Shown: positions 44,431 through 54,990, counted from the first letter of the stretch. The stretch is DNA of 64,000 nucleotides from Gnetum montanum (GCA_015680685.1 MNCI01007938.1:66384-130383); one strand, 5' to 3'. The notes: generated from the letters alone by a model not told the origin. Numbers and translations are program-made.

Positions 44431-45500
44431 AAGCATGCTTAACATTATAGAGGTAGTAAGGATTCCCACAAGGCACATAAAGGATAGTCAAATTAAGAAA
44501 TTAGATATGAACAATATCCCTAGATTCAAAGGGGAATATAACTCAGATCTAGAGAACCATGTCCAAGCTATTCAAGATGCATGTTCCTTACAAAATATAG
44601 AAACTAAATGGCAAAAACTTAAGTTATTCCCTAGGACACTCATTAAAGAAGTAGAGAATTGGTAATGGTCCTTAGAAATAGAATCTATTAGATGATGGAG
44701 TACAATTCTTGAATTGTTTAATAATAAATATCAAACATACTCCTAAGTATCCAACTTGAGGAGGCAAATCCAAGGATGAAAATAAGGGACACATAAACCC
44801 TTGGATGCCTCCATTAGCTGATACTATTCCTTATTACATAGGTGTCCTAGACATGGTTATTCTCAACTAGAGCAACTTCCCCACATTGTAGATGGGCTCC
44901 AATCAAATGAGAAGAACACTTGGCATTTATGCCCAAGGGTGACTATCAAGATTAAGTGCCCATCAAATCCAAAGATTAATTGAGAAAGTAGTAAAAGAAG
45001 AAGGAGAGTTGAGGAAGCAATAAAGTATAGAGGAATATAATTATGATCCTTCCATTCATAAGTGGGAGGTTTGATTCTATGATAGTAAGGAATAATCATC
45101 ACTTGATGAGGTGATGAATAGGAAAATCTTGCCACTTCAAAAATTTTAATTTGAAATATTTACCAAGGTTGATAATTTATAGGATTCCATGAATAGTAGA
45201 TTTCAAGCTATCCTAAAAATTATCGAGTCCAAGGAACTAGGTAGTGACCATGATTGCAAGAGGTGTAAGGAAGTTGAACGTGCCTATCAAAGAGGTAATG
45301 GCAAGATTGCTACAATAGAGGAAGTTGCAAGAATCAAATCAGATGATGAAGGTGGGTGTGAAATCTACCATTATGAACATCCTAAGGGACATTGCCCTAT
45401 TGTGTCACACTTATAGGAGTATGGGTTGTATGCCTAGAATCCATGTCTAGCACAAAGGCAAACACCCAAAAGATTGCATTATCCTCAAGGTCATTCTAGG
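44431..45500 (+). pseudogene. Gag core of the plus-strand gypsy element
   Basis: From 44,435: IPRFKGEYNSDLENHVQAIQ, then KWQKLKLFPRTLIKEVENW, WSLEIESIR, STILELFNNKYQTYS. This is the retrotransposon Gag capsid domain (F.G...D...H...... K..LFP..L...A..W...L....I.....+..F...Y). A degenerate helical part follows. At 45,250-45,416 there are KRCKEVERAYQRGNGKIATI and CEIYHYEHPKGHCPIVSHL, a Cys/His-containing segment shared with the older copy at 41.1 kb. Stops interrupt throughout. No start codon is supported. Confidence 0.75.
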
Positions 45501-46119
45501 CAATTCCACCAATAACAATAGTATTATCTAAGTGGAACTCCACAACAACCATATGAGTAGTATCAATAGTGGTAGCAACCACAGTCATGGGCATTGGCAC
45601 CACCAAGGTAGTAATACCCTTATAGATAACTTGATCTATATGGGTACTATGTTTAATAATCCTTATCTCCACCTGACTCTACCAATCATATTTCTACTTT
45701 TTAATCCTACTGCTACCCTTTTGATTATTATCAAACTCATTCTTCACATGTAAGGAGGGATACCACATTTTATCCTTACCCTCTTCTTATTCTTGCACAT
45801 CTTCCTCCACCCTCAACATAGCTACTGCCTACTCCATTAATGTAGGGTGAAATTATTTCTTAGCCATAGCAATGAATCACTACTAGGGCTATCAACATAA
45901 AGATGACTCCCTAGCTGAGTGGCTCAAAACACTAATCCTTGAAGAGGTTAATCTTTTGCACCAAAATTCCTAAAAAGCCCTCATAGACCAATGTGGCCAA
46001 ACACCCTATCTCTCCTTCATCCTCTGCATTAAACCTTATTAGGGTGCCTTCAAACCAAACATCTCCTTAGGCCCACACAGTCATGATAAATCACACCATA
46101 TCTAATTGGATCAAGGCTA
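45501..46119 (+). pseudogene. Gag-protease spacer of the plus-strand gypsy element
   Basis: Gln/Tyr/Pro/His-rich low-complexity coding remnant (SINSGSNHSHGHWHHQGSN at 45,550), typical of linkers between Gag and protease. No domain recognised. Confidence 0.45.
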
Positions 46120-46680
46120 GCAATCTTTCTAGGAAAATATCTAATCCTAGGCATCCTCTTATTTACCTACAGATTGTCGAAAATGACCCATGTAAATCTC
46201 TTCTCGATTCAATTTCAAGCACAAATCTAATATTTTATCAAATGTACAAAGCCTAGAACCTACCACCTCTCAAGAAGAGTGAGATTCATCTAGAGTTAGT
46301 AGAATAGTCCATCATTGTTCCTTTGGGATTGGCAGAGAACATTGTGATCACTATCAGTGGGTGGTCTTATCTTGCTAACTTCCAGGCAATTGAGGTCAAT
46401 AGTTGTAACAAGGACTTCCCTATCATTATGTGAAGAGCTTGGATCAGCATTTTTAATGCAAGAATAGGCACCCGTGACCTCTCCTTGGAGATTTCTAGGG
46501 AGAATGAATTTGTTCTTATCAAGAGAAAGAAAGTTCCATGTATCACATATAGTGATACTAGGTGCAACTGTGTGTGGAAGTTATGGTCCATCAAATGCAT
46601 CTCCACTGCTACATACAATTAGTATGCAACTGAACTTGAAATTCACAAGTGCCTATACCTAGCAACCACTAAACTAGAGG
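46120..46680 (+). pseudogene. Protease of the plus-strand gypsy element
   Basis: Aspartic protease relic. In one frame: YLQIVENDPCKSLLDSISST, then NLIFYQMYK, NLPPLKKSEIHLELV, SIIVPLGLAENIVI, FPIIMXRAW, SLEISRENEFVLIKR. In intact relatives the active site is LLDSGA(S)xN(L/I); here the Asp and Ser remain but Gly-Ala is Ile-Ser. FPII(M/L)GR.W is the usual flap-distal strand, with Gly lost. The pattern is that of Athila/Tat-type proteases. No RT, RNase H or integrase occurs before the 3' LTR, so this element encodes only Gag and protease. Confidence 0.7.
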
Positions 46681-48673
46681 GCACCCAATGGCTAACAACT
46701 AATTCTACAAGTAGCACAAAATACATGGAACCTACTAAGGACCCAAACAATAGGTTTTTGATTAACATAAAATAGAAAAAACATTTCAATGAGCTAACAC
46801 AAGCTAGAACAACAAATGTCTTTGTGGATGAACAACCATGTTTGACATGTCACATCTCTCCCTTCAAACTTAGTCATAGGGGAGATGACCATCCATGCTA
46901 ACTATATAAGTGGCTTAGTTTTTCATTTTTTTTGTTTTACACATTTTTATTTTACACCTTGTTACTTTTATAACTTTTTGTTTTAAACATTCTTATTTTT
47001 ACACCTTTTTTGTTTTACATTATTAATTTCTCAAAGTTTTTGTTCTACAACATCGTTAGTACGTTTCATTTTTCTTAAATATTTTACACTTTCTTTTACA
47101 TTTCCCTTTATTTTTTATGTGATTTTATTATTATGTTTTATGTTTTAATAATAACATTCCTTATTGCCAATTGGGTATAGTGTGATTTACTTGATGTGGG
47201 CATGTGCTATCTAGTTATTTAATTGTTGATGTCTAGATTCTAGCTTTGAATTTTGTTACTAATAACTTGAACATGGTTTATTTTTCATGTAATAGGACAT
47301 GAGTCCACAACATCCACTCATCCAAAAACTCTATGATTTTCCTTATTCTAGAAATGTGCAATCCCTTTTTCCATTAATAAAACTTTAACAAATTTGTGAC
47401 TTTGGTAGTTTCCAGATTTGGAAAGGATTCAAAGGTGTGAACATGGCATGACTTCAAGGGGATTTGGTACTCTTTGTGCCTTTTTTCTTGCTTTGGTGCA
47501 TGTGTGTTTTCATGAAATTCTTACCATCCCATGTTGACTGAAAATAGGAAGTTGAATAAGTCTTTGCATGGTGTGGTTCCCATTTCAAAAAAATGATGAG
47601 AATTCAAAGCACATCCCTTAGACAAAATAGATAGGTTATAAGCACTAGTTATGGAACTATAAAGACATGTTACCCATGCCTAAAGTTCCCTTCTAACTAA
47701 GACCCTTATTCACTTTCTACTTTTCTTTTCTTCTTTAATAAGGAATGATGGTTGTTTTATGGGTGCACTCTTATGTTTTAGGGTGGTAGACTAGTCTTAG
47801 AATGGTGATGCAAATTCACTAAACATGGTTGGTTTTGGTTTAGATTAAGGATGGATTTTCTTAGGTCATTTAACCACAAAATTTACAAGGGACTTCATGT
47901 GACCTTAATTAGGAACTTCATTCCACTCTCTCTCTCTCATCCATATATGCTTTTCATGTCTCACCTCACTGCTAGTTTCATGTTCTTGTTTGATGTCTTG
48001 GTTTGATATGTTAAAATTCTTAGGTAGTTTCTTCTCGATTTTTTGTACTTAACCTTTCATAACTATTAATCATCCATGAAACCCATGGACTTATTAGCTT
48101 AAAGTTATTCAAGGGCAATAAATAGCATGTGGTTGCTTTGGGGAGGACCCACTTGCATATCTTTTGGTTGGGTTAGTTAAGTTCTTTATCCTTAGACATT
48201 CTCACAATCAAATCCTTTTGCATACCCCATCAATGACATCAAATTATGGATACCTTCACAACATTTTTCAATGAAATTTATTTTTCATTATTGTAAATTC
48301 TTATATCCTCTTCAAACATTTCATCATGTTTAGACTTTTTCAAATTTAACATTGGACCCCTTATCTATTTCACCTTATTCTTAAGTTTTTCCCACAAAAC
48401 TATTAGAGAAATCAATCCACCCTAATCAGAACCTAGCCAAGTGCAACCACCAATGAAACAAGGTACTTAGACGCTATATGTTACATGTTGCACACTAATC
48501 CATGATTTTGTTGTGATTGTAGTAGGAAGCATGAACTAAAAGTGGGACTATATTCACCGAAGGATAAGCAATAGCACCATGTGATGAGGATTGTTCATGA
48601 TCATTGGATCTTTAGCCTTGCTCTTCGGCTGTTAGAGGAGTTGGATGTTAGTTTTGTCCAGGTATTCACATAT
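46681..48673 (+). other. Noncoding 3' region of the gypsy element
   Basis: No pol coding signal in about 2 kb. TTTTAC(A/C)-rich simple sequence at 46,920-47,130 (TTTTTGTTTTACACATTTTT-like units). A single copy of the hairpin motif of 38.2 kb is present in reverse complement at 47,660-47,690. CTCTCTCTCTC at 47,929. Confidence 0.55.
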
Positions 48674-48678
48674 CTTAT

Positions 48679-49079
48679 TGATGAGACACGATATCACATA
48701 GGCTGTGATATCGCGTACGCAATATCACGTCATCCCCTGTGATATCGCATACATGATATTGCGGTCCACCACCAAGTCTATAAATAAGAGGTGGCTCTCC
48801 CTTGTTTTCTCATCTTGAGCTAGAAGTAGGGAAACTCTAGCAAATTGATCACTCTTGAGCTAGAATATTACTCTAACATAAAAGACCATAAAAATCATAT
48901 ACCTTGGACTTACTTAACCATACACCATGACAACTACAAGTAATTCTGGGAAGACAATGAATGATTAACTCCAAGTCTTCCATGGGGCATGTAGGCACTT
49001 AGTCTGCAAAGTTCAACCAGATCGCGCGTGCTACGCTTGTTTCGTATGGTTGAGTGTAAGGATACCTCGCCACTCATCA
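48679..49079 (+). mobile_element. 401-bp solo LTR with perfect 5-bp target-site duplication
   Basis: Starts TGATGAGACACGATATCACA and ends GATACCTCGCCACTCATCA. CTTAT flanks it on both sides (48,674-48,678 and 49,080-49,084). Its end matches the LTRs of the surrounding element, and its TATA region matches the solo LTR at 13.75-14.54 kb, but it is about half their length, so it is either a short subfamily or an internally deleted LTR. It lies within the 3' noncoding region of the plus-strand gypsy element and therefore inserted later. Confidence 0.9.
48687..48785 (+). promoter_or_regulatory. GATATC palindrome cluster and TATA box
   Basis: TGATATCGCG, TACG, CAATATCA (48,702-48,726 area) is nearly self-complementary; GTGATATCGCATACATGATA follows. 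TATAAATA is at 48,778-48,785, then AGAGGTGG. The reverse complement of the same block is at 14,467-14,512. Confidence 0.55.
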
Positions 49080-49254
49080 CTTATCATAAACACCCAATTT
49101 TGAAAAATATTATATATCCGTACACTTGTGCATTATAAGTTTTTTGTTACATCTAAGTCAATTTTTCATGTCAATCAATAATCCAATACCTACCCAATAT
49201 TTTGTAAGGAACTTATTCCTACTCTTGTTCACTTGATGACAAGTTTTCATTTAG

Positions 49255-49265
49255 TTGTGGGGGTA
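49255..49265 (+). other. Polypurine tract of the gypsy element
   Basis: TTGTGGGGGTA directly before the 3' LTR start TGATGAAGC. Confidence 0.65.
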
Positions 49266-50118
49266 TGATGAAGCATGTTTAGATGTGCTCTAATATCGGA
49301 TACATGATATCGGAGCCTCGATATTGGATACCTAATATCAAACCCCAAGATGCAATGTCAAATATCTAATATCATGAGATATATGTTAGCCTATAAATAT
49401 AGAACTTGGACTCATGATTTTTATATAGTTTTTTGTCATAGATTAATGAATTTCTTGTAGTTTATCCATTCTAGAGTTATAATATTTCTCTAAGTGCCCA
49501 TAACAGGAGTCTAAGTGTGTATGGATCTTTGTTCATGCATTGATGTACCTAAGCATAGCAATGTGATGGAAATAAAGATAAGCCTTTTTGATAATCCTTG
49601 CAACATTGAAAATAGATTAATGTTCCCTATAATGCATTTAATATCCATGCATTTTACCTTAATGCACTTTAATTAAGAAATTAATTTTTAATTATTAATG
49701 AACACAGGCACGACCACTTTGAACATACATGTAGTGCTTGGTAACCCAGAAATGCTTAACATTTGGTAACTCAGCAATGCTATATGCATTCAGGATGTGT
49801 CCAGAGAGTGGGAATGAGTATTTGTGTTAGGCTACTTAGGCAGTAGATTAATTAGATATTAAATTCCTCTATCTTTCATTCCTATTCTTAATCATAGAAA
49901 AATAAAATATAAAATAATAAAAATTATGTGCCTCAACTATACTTAACCATATAATTAAGCTCCACAAGTATAGTTGAGAAAACAATGATTGTCATAATTA
50001 GATTCCATGCCTTAGAAAAAATGTACTTGAGAACTTAAGGTCTACGGAATTTGACTAGATCATGCGTGAATGCTTGTGATTCATATGGTTGGAAATAGAG
50101 GTACCTCGCCACTCATCA
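49266..50118 (+). mobile_element. 3' LTR of the plus-strand Gag-protease gypsy element
   Basis: 853 bases, TGATGAAGCATGTTTAGATG to GTACCTCGCCACTCATCA, collinear with 42581-43429. TATAAATA at 49,392-49,399. It is followed by TATTT, then by the resumed sequence of the older minus-strand element. It keeps CCTCGCC where the 5' LTR has CCTCATC, a CpG-type loss. Confidence 0.92.
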
Positions 50119-50310
50119 TATTTCATATAGATCTTGTCATTACCCCTGCAAGCATTCTTATTATATGATGGACTATTAGCCCTATGTAAAGAAGGCATGT
50201 TTTCAATTAATATTATGTATGTGGCTTAAAATATTAATTTCTTAAAGTAAAGTTTTAATTCTTTTTACAATAATCATTTATAATGTAACAAATCTAGATC
50301 TCTATCACCA
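50119..50310 (-). other. 5' leader/Gag start of the old minus-strand gypsy element
   Basis: This short piece lies between the primer site (50,311) and the insertion point of the younger element. On the minus strand it continues, after removing 42,581-50,118, into the Gag relic ending at 42,580. No frame is readable. Confidence 0.55.
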
Positions 50311-50328
50311 TCATTAGCAATGGTACCA
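50311..50328 (-). promoter_or_regulatory. Primer-binding site of the old gypsy element
   Basis: Minus-strand TGGTACCATTGCTAATGA, one base from the LTR end, the same spacing as at 43,430. Against TGGCGCCGTTGCCGGGGA all six differences are C-to-T or G-to-A transitions. Confidence 0.75.
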
Positions 50329-50329
50329 A

Positions 50330-51162
50330 TTATGAGCAACAGAGTAGAGCCTACATCCAACCATATAAATCATAAGCATTCATGCACAATCTAGTTAAAT
50401 CTTATGGATGGGACTAGCATGATATCTAGATAGTTAAACCTAAGATCACAAGTTACTATCTTTCCATTTGAACTAGTGGTAGCTCTATTATGTATGGTTT
50501 AGTTGAAGGTGAGATGTATGATCATTAATGTTGTGTGGCTATGGCTAAAGTAGATGGAAACATAGAAATTAATTAATTAATTAATATAATTAATAACAAA
50601 AAATAAATCCTAAGCTAGCCTAAGGGTGATTAGTGTTCTTTCCTAATTTACTATACATGTCCTAAACTAGTGTAACCATTATTGGAATTACCAAGCAACA
50701 CACTACTAGATGTACCAAATGATATTAGTATAGGATTATCAAATAGTTGCATGTTACACTTGAAACTAGTTGCATTCATTCTAGCAAACATTAATGTGCA
50801 TAAAAATGTAAATATTAACCTAAGTTTCATGAAAAATAAATAAATTCTACTCTAAGTAAAAGTGCTTCTATAGAATATGAATCAATATTAATCTTATTAC
50901 TGTTCATGAAATGTATCTAGGTATAATGCTACTCAAATAAGACATTGTATAATTAACTTAAATTCTTACTAAAAGTACTTGATAATTATTTACTAATACT
51001 AAAGAAACAAATTGCAAGATTTTGGATATACTATTAACCAAATGATGCATAAACATACCAAGTGAACCATATTTATAAGAATTTTTTTGAGATTATGTCA
51101 ATGTAGATGTGATGCATTGACCCAACAAAGGCTTAGTCAACAAAGCTACATTAACACATCAT
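50330..51162 (-). mobile_element. 5' LTR of the old minus-strand gypsy element
   Basis: Recognisably the same family as the solo LTR at 13751-14539: shared order of 'gatggactag', 'gtagtt/agttat', 'catctggactagtg', 'aatcctaagctagcctaagg(t)gtgat', 'gggattaccaa' and a TATTTATA. Strongly diverged. The lower end (TTATGAGCAACAGAG) corresponds to TGATGAGTGGCGAGG; the upper end is near the CATCATCA at 51,158-51,165. A primer-binding site adjoins it on the minus strand. Confidence 0.75.
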
Positions 51163-51829
51163 CATTAACTAAGAAATGTTAACAAAGTTCTTATAAAATA
51201 ATACTTTTACTATATATCAAATGTCCAAGAAACCCCTTCTTCAACTTGTAATTACTCCATAGACATTAAATCATAAAGAATACATAAGGGATGATAATGG
51301 AGATTGATCTCAAAGCAAGATATGTTCTTCTCTTTCTCTTGAAGAATAGTGAAGATTATATTGAATTGAAAGAAGGTTGAAATTGATAAAATAATAAGAT
51401 ATTAAAATTTTATTAAATCAATGAAAAGAATAAAATGAGATAATGATATGAAGGTAAATATTTTACTTCTATTACTTCAAGCTTCCTTCAATGTTATAAT
51501 GAAGCCTTCACATGAAATTTCCTTTATGAAATGCCTCAAGTTTTGCAAAAGCCCATACTTGGAATGAGTAGAAAAGTGAGGAGATTCTTAAAATTACTCT
51601 CAATTACAAACACTACTACAAATGAGCTACTTAATCACTAACTAAATCATGAGAGAAGACTTGTTGTCCTAACTAATGAGGATGTTTCACCTATGTTCTT
51701 CATGTGATTTTAACATAGGTGAAATGACTACATGGGGTCTTAAATGATCCCAATAATGAGGTGCATAACATGTGGCATTGGAAGATCTACATTTAACTTT
51801 TACTTTGATTGATCCTTATCTCTCATTTT
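51163..51829. other. Unassigned AT-rich sequence
   Basis: No gene or repeat identified between the old gypsy LTR and the copia LTR. Contains 'gaagccttcacatgaaatttcc' and neighbouring T/A-rich text with no reading frame. Confidence 0.4.
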
Positions 51830-52903
51830 TGTGGACCTTTCAATATGTCAAAATGTTAAGAAAAATGGACAACAAGGTTGTTTGGCTAGTTGTGTGATTG
51901 TTGTATTTGTAGGACAAGAACTTGGATTGAGATAATAAGGTTTGTGAAAGCTCAATAACATGAACAAGGAATAAAGAATTCAAAGTGCAAAGCAAGGATG
52001 AAGAAAAACATCTTCAAGAAATAGTAGACATCTTGGTAGAATTGAAGGTTGCACAGGCAAAGACATCTCTACCAAACTACATACATCTTTCATCAGACAA
52101 AGGTGTCTTTCACTAGAGAAAGATGTCTTCCCAAAATAAATGTCAATTATAAAAAGACATCTTTCACCAAACAAAGATGTCTTCCCAAAATGGAGGCCAG
52201 ATGTAGAAAGATATCTTAGCCACAAAGAAGACCTCTTCCATGATCATTAACTAGTTATTGCACAAGTTCCAAGATGAATTTGAAAACATAGTGACTATAA
52301 GAAGACATCATTCTTATTGGGAAATGTATAAGCTTTTGTACACTTGTTGTATTATCATTTGACAATCATTGCAATAATTGTTGCTTCTCATTGTATTATC
52401 TTTTACCTATTGTAAAGTGAGCTATACTTGACGTATAAGGATTAGCAAACTGAGTTTCATTCATCCCTTGTAATTATTGTTCTCTTCTATTGCCCTATGG
52501 AATTGATGTGCTTCTTGTGGGAAGGCATCTTGCTTGAGCTTGTCAAGATCCTATAAGATTGTATCTTGGTGTAGCACCACAACACTCTGGAGTGGAGCTC
52601 AAGATTGTAAAGGTTGTGGGATCCTAGAAATCACATTCTAAGCTTGTTAGTACTTATGGGGTTGAGTGGATTCATAGTGTCAAATTACTTTGGAGTGAAG
52701 CTTAGAGCTTTTATAAGGTGTGGTAAGCTTCAAACCACATTTGAGAGCAACAAAGTCTAGAGGTATTCTTGCAAACTATCCTCCAAGTGTGGATTACCCA
52801 AGTTAGGGAATCACATTAAATTTGGTGAGTGCGCTTTGTCCCAAATAATTTTATTTTTTGGAACTTATTCATCCCCCCTCCCCAACCCCTTTTAATTTCA
52901 ACA
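51830..52903 (+). mobile_element. Copia family A 5' LTR, complete
   Basis: Starts TGTGGACCTTTCAATATGTC and ends TTTTAATTTCAACA. It includes the AGACATCTTT cluster (52,030-52,240), TTTGAGAGCAACAAAGTC at 52,740, and the CATCCCCCCTCCCC tail before the end. It is the best reference copy for the family in this window: 1,074 bases, followed by primer site, Gag and pol in order. The matching 3' LTR is missing. Confidence 0.8.
52030..52240 (+). repeat. AAAGACATCTTT motif cluster in LTR
   Basis: CAAAGACATCT, CATCTTTCATCAGACAAAGG, GAAAGATGTCTTCCCAAAAT and AAAAGACATCTTTCACCA recur; two successive units share a ~60-bp period (CTTTCACTAGAGAAAGATGT / CTTTCACCAAACAAAGATGT, each followed by CTTCCCAAAAT). 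Confidence 0.65.
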
Positions 52904-52912
52904 ATCCACAAG

Positions 52913-52924
52913 TGGTATTAAAGC
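52913..52924 (+). promoter_or_regulatory. Primer-binding site, copia family A
   Basis: TGGTATTAAAGC, ten bases after the LTR end, differs from the initiator tRNA-Met site TGGTATCAGAGC by C-to-T and G-to-A only. Confidence 0.8.
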
Positions 52925-52965
52925 TTAGTACTCTTCTTTGTCATCATCAACTTCAAGAGTGAAAA

Positions 52966-53700
52966 ATGGAGAGGATCTCTTATACAAAGCCATTCATGTT
53001 CTATGGATTTCAATTTACCTACTAGAAATCTAAAATGTAAGGATTCTTTGAATCCATGGAGTTTGAAGTTTGAGAGTTAATCTTTGAAGGCTACACTCTG
53101 CCTATCAATAGCTCCACTGGAATCATCAAGCCTCACAACAAATGGATACAAGAAGATAAAGATGAGTTCATGTTTGATTCAAGAACAAAGAATTATTTGT
53201 ACTGTGCTTTTAACAAATCTAAATTTAATAGAGTAGTGGAAGGTAAAATGGCCAAAGAAATTTGGCAAGCTTTTGAAGATACTAATGAAGGTACCTCTAT
53301 TGCCAAACAATCTTAATTGTTATCTTTGCAAAGAAAATATGACAAACTAAAAATGAGAGAAGGTGAGAAAATAAAAGATTTTTTCTCTCAAGAAAATGAT
53401 ATTTTTGTGGCTATTAGAGGTACATATAAAGATCTACCTAAAAGTGATGTGATCATTAAAATGATTAGAACTCTTCAATCAGAGTTTAGACTAAAGGTCA
53501 TGGGCATGGAAGAAATCAGAGATTTTTGAACTCTAAAATTTGAACATCAAAGTGCTTTCATCACCTATGAAATGAATCTCATAAGCAAGGAGCCATCCAA
53601 GAAAGATCTATTTCTCTAAAGGATTCATCAAATGATGATCTTATCAAAGGTTTGATCTTTTATGTAATGAGCTTCTATCATTTCAAATACTAAGTTCAAT
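52966..53700 (+). pseudogene. Gag relic of copia family A (pol-bearing copy)
   Basis: Begins ATGGAGAGGATCTCT at 52966. Reads YTKPFMFYGFQF, FFESMEFEV, EDKDEFMFDSRTKNYLYCAF, NKSKFNRV, AKEIWQAFEDTNEGTSIAK; then an open stretch 53317-53529 (YDKLKMREGEKIKDFFSQEN, VIIKMIRTLQSEFR). This is a UBN2-type copia capsid, and matches 33,762-34,400. The zinc-knuckle and acidic blocks are deleted: sequence jumps from ITYEMNLISKEPS to a short RFDLLCNELLSF remnant near 53,650. Confidence 0.75.
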
Positions 53701-54025
53701 AAACAAATCAAGTTTAAATATTAGGAAATATTTTGTTTGAATTTGACTATTTCTAAAAATAGAAGGAATTAGTAATGTAATTCTTATATGTTCTATTATC
53801 AATAAATTCAATGTGCATGATGTTTACTATGTTTCTCAGTTATCAAGTTCATTATTATCAATTGATTAGATTATTAATAGAAGAAATCAAGTGATTTTTC
53901 ATGATGATATCTATACTATTTTCCATGGTGATTTTAATTATTACAAAATTGAAGAGATGGAACAATCACATTTATTATTTGAAAGCACAATCTCATAAAG
54001 GTGTTGAATTTTTAAATACTCAAAT
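53701..54025 (+). pseudogene. Protease/pre-integrase remnant
   Basis: At 53,800-53,960 a frame gives INKFNVHDVYYVSQLSSS-like text, matching the (V..VLYVP.L..NLLS) end of copia protease, and later VIFHDDIYTIFHGDF-like text. The active site is missing. Confidence 0.5.
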
Positions 54026-54990
54026 TTGAAAATCAAATTATTTTCATGCTTTCTTTCAAGATTATGGCATTGGAGATTAGGTCATGTCTCCTACTTCAAC
54101 ATTGAGAAGTTAATCAAGAATGATATAGCTATTGGAGTCAACTGTCTAGAAATACCACAAGAATTATATGAGATTTTCTTTAAAGGAAACCAAAAATCCT
54201 TGCCTCATAATGCTCAAATTCAAAGGAAGAAAAGACCTCTTGAGGTTATCCATATGGATTTAGTAGGTCCAATGTCTACTCTTGCTCAAGGAGGAATGAC
54301 ATATTTCTTTATTATTGTTGATTATTATAGTAGGTGTGTTTGGGCATATTTTTTGCATTCTAGAGATGAAAATTTTAACATATTTTAGAAATTCAAATGC
54401 TTGATACAAAAAAAATTAAATTTCAATATTAAGGTAATAAGATTAGATAGAGGAGGTAAATTTGTTAATTAAGAATTTAGGATATTTTGCATTAATCATA
54501 AAACTGAAAAGCAAACAACTTATGGATATTCACCACAAAGTAATAGTATTAGTGAAAGAAAAAATGGAGAAATTTAAGAAATGTCAAGGTTCCTCCTCAA
54601 GCATGCTTTAGTTCCACATTAATTCTAAAATGAAGCTTTACATGTTTTAGCCTATATCTTTAATAGGCTCATCACCACATCAAGTAAAGAGAAGACACCT
54701 TATCAGCTTCTTTATTGTATAGTTCCAAACTTTTCTCACATGAAAGTTTTTGGATGTATTTATTATGTCAAAATACCTGATGAATTCTTGAAAAAGCTGG
54801 ATGATACAGGAAGAAAGTGCATTTTCTAGGTTATGATTCCAACACAAGTGGATAAAAATGCTATGATCAACAAGAATGTAAGTGTTACATTTCTAGAAAT
54901 TTCATTTTTAATGAAGAAAATTTGGGTCTTGGTAAATTCAAAGAATATGATGAAGAAAATTTAGAAATTTCTACAAAGCCATGGTTGAAA
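54026..54990 (+). pseudogene. Copia integrase (family A)
   Basis: GAG-pre-integrase and integrase. Open from 54,026 to 54,388: RLWHWRLGHVSYFNIEKLIK (pre-integrase, HxxxGH zinc part), then KRPLEVIHMDLVGPM and YYSRCVWAYFLHSRDE. Beyond a stop: NFNIKVIRLDRGGKFVN, GYSPQSNSISERKNG, and at 54,690-54,760 TPYQLLYCIVPNFSHMKVFG. All three DDE catalytic residues (D in MDLVG, D in RLDRGG, E in SERKN) can still be read, although stops disrupt the frame. Nearly the same text is on the minus strand at 25.9-26.2 kb, so both belong to one family. Confidence 0.85.

Noticed and set aside
44077-44478. Open frames of 121 (+) and 96 (-) codons overlapping each other
   Set aside because: Overlapping opposite-strand frames in Ser/Arg/Thr-biased sequence within the gypsy Gag region; neither resembles a protein, and the real Gag core begins just after on the plus strand.
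42576-50123. Perfect target-site duplication for the plus-strand gypsy element
   Set aside because: Flanks are TATAA and TATTT, only three of five bases agree; consistent with mutation but not counted as perfect.
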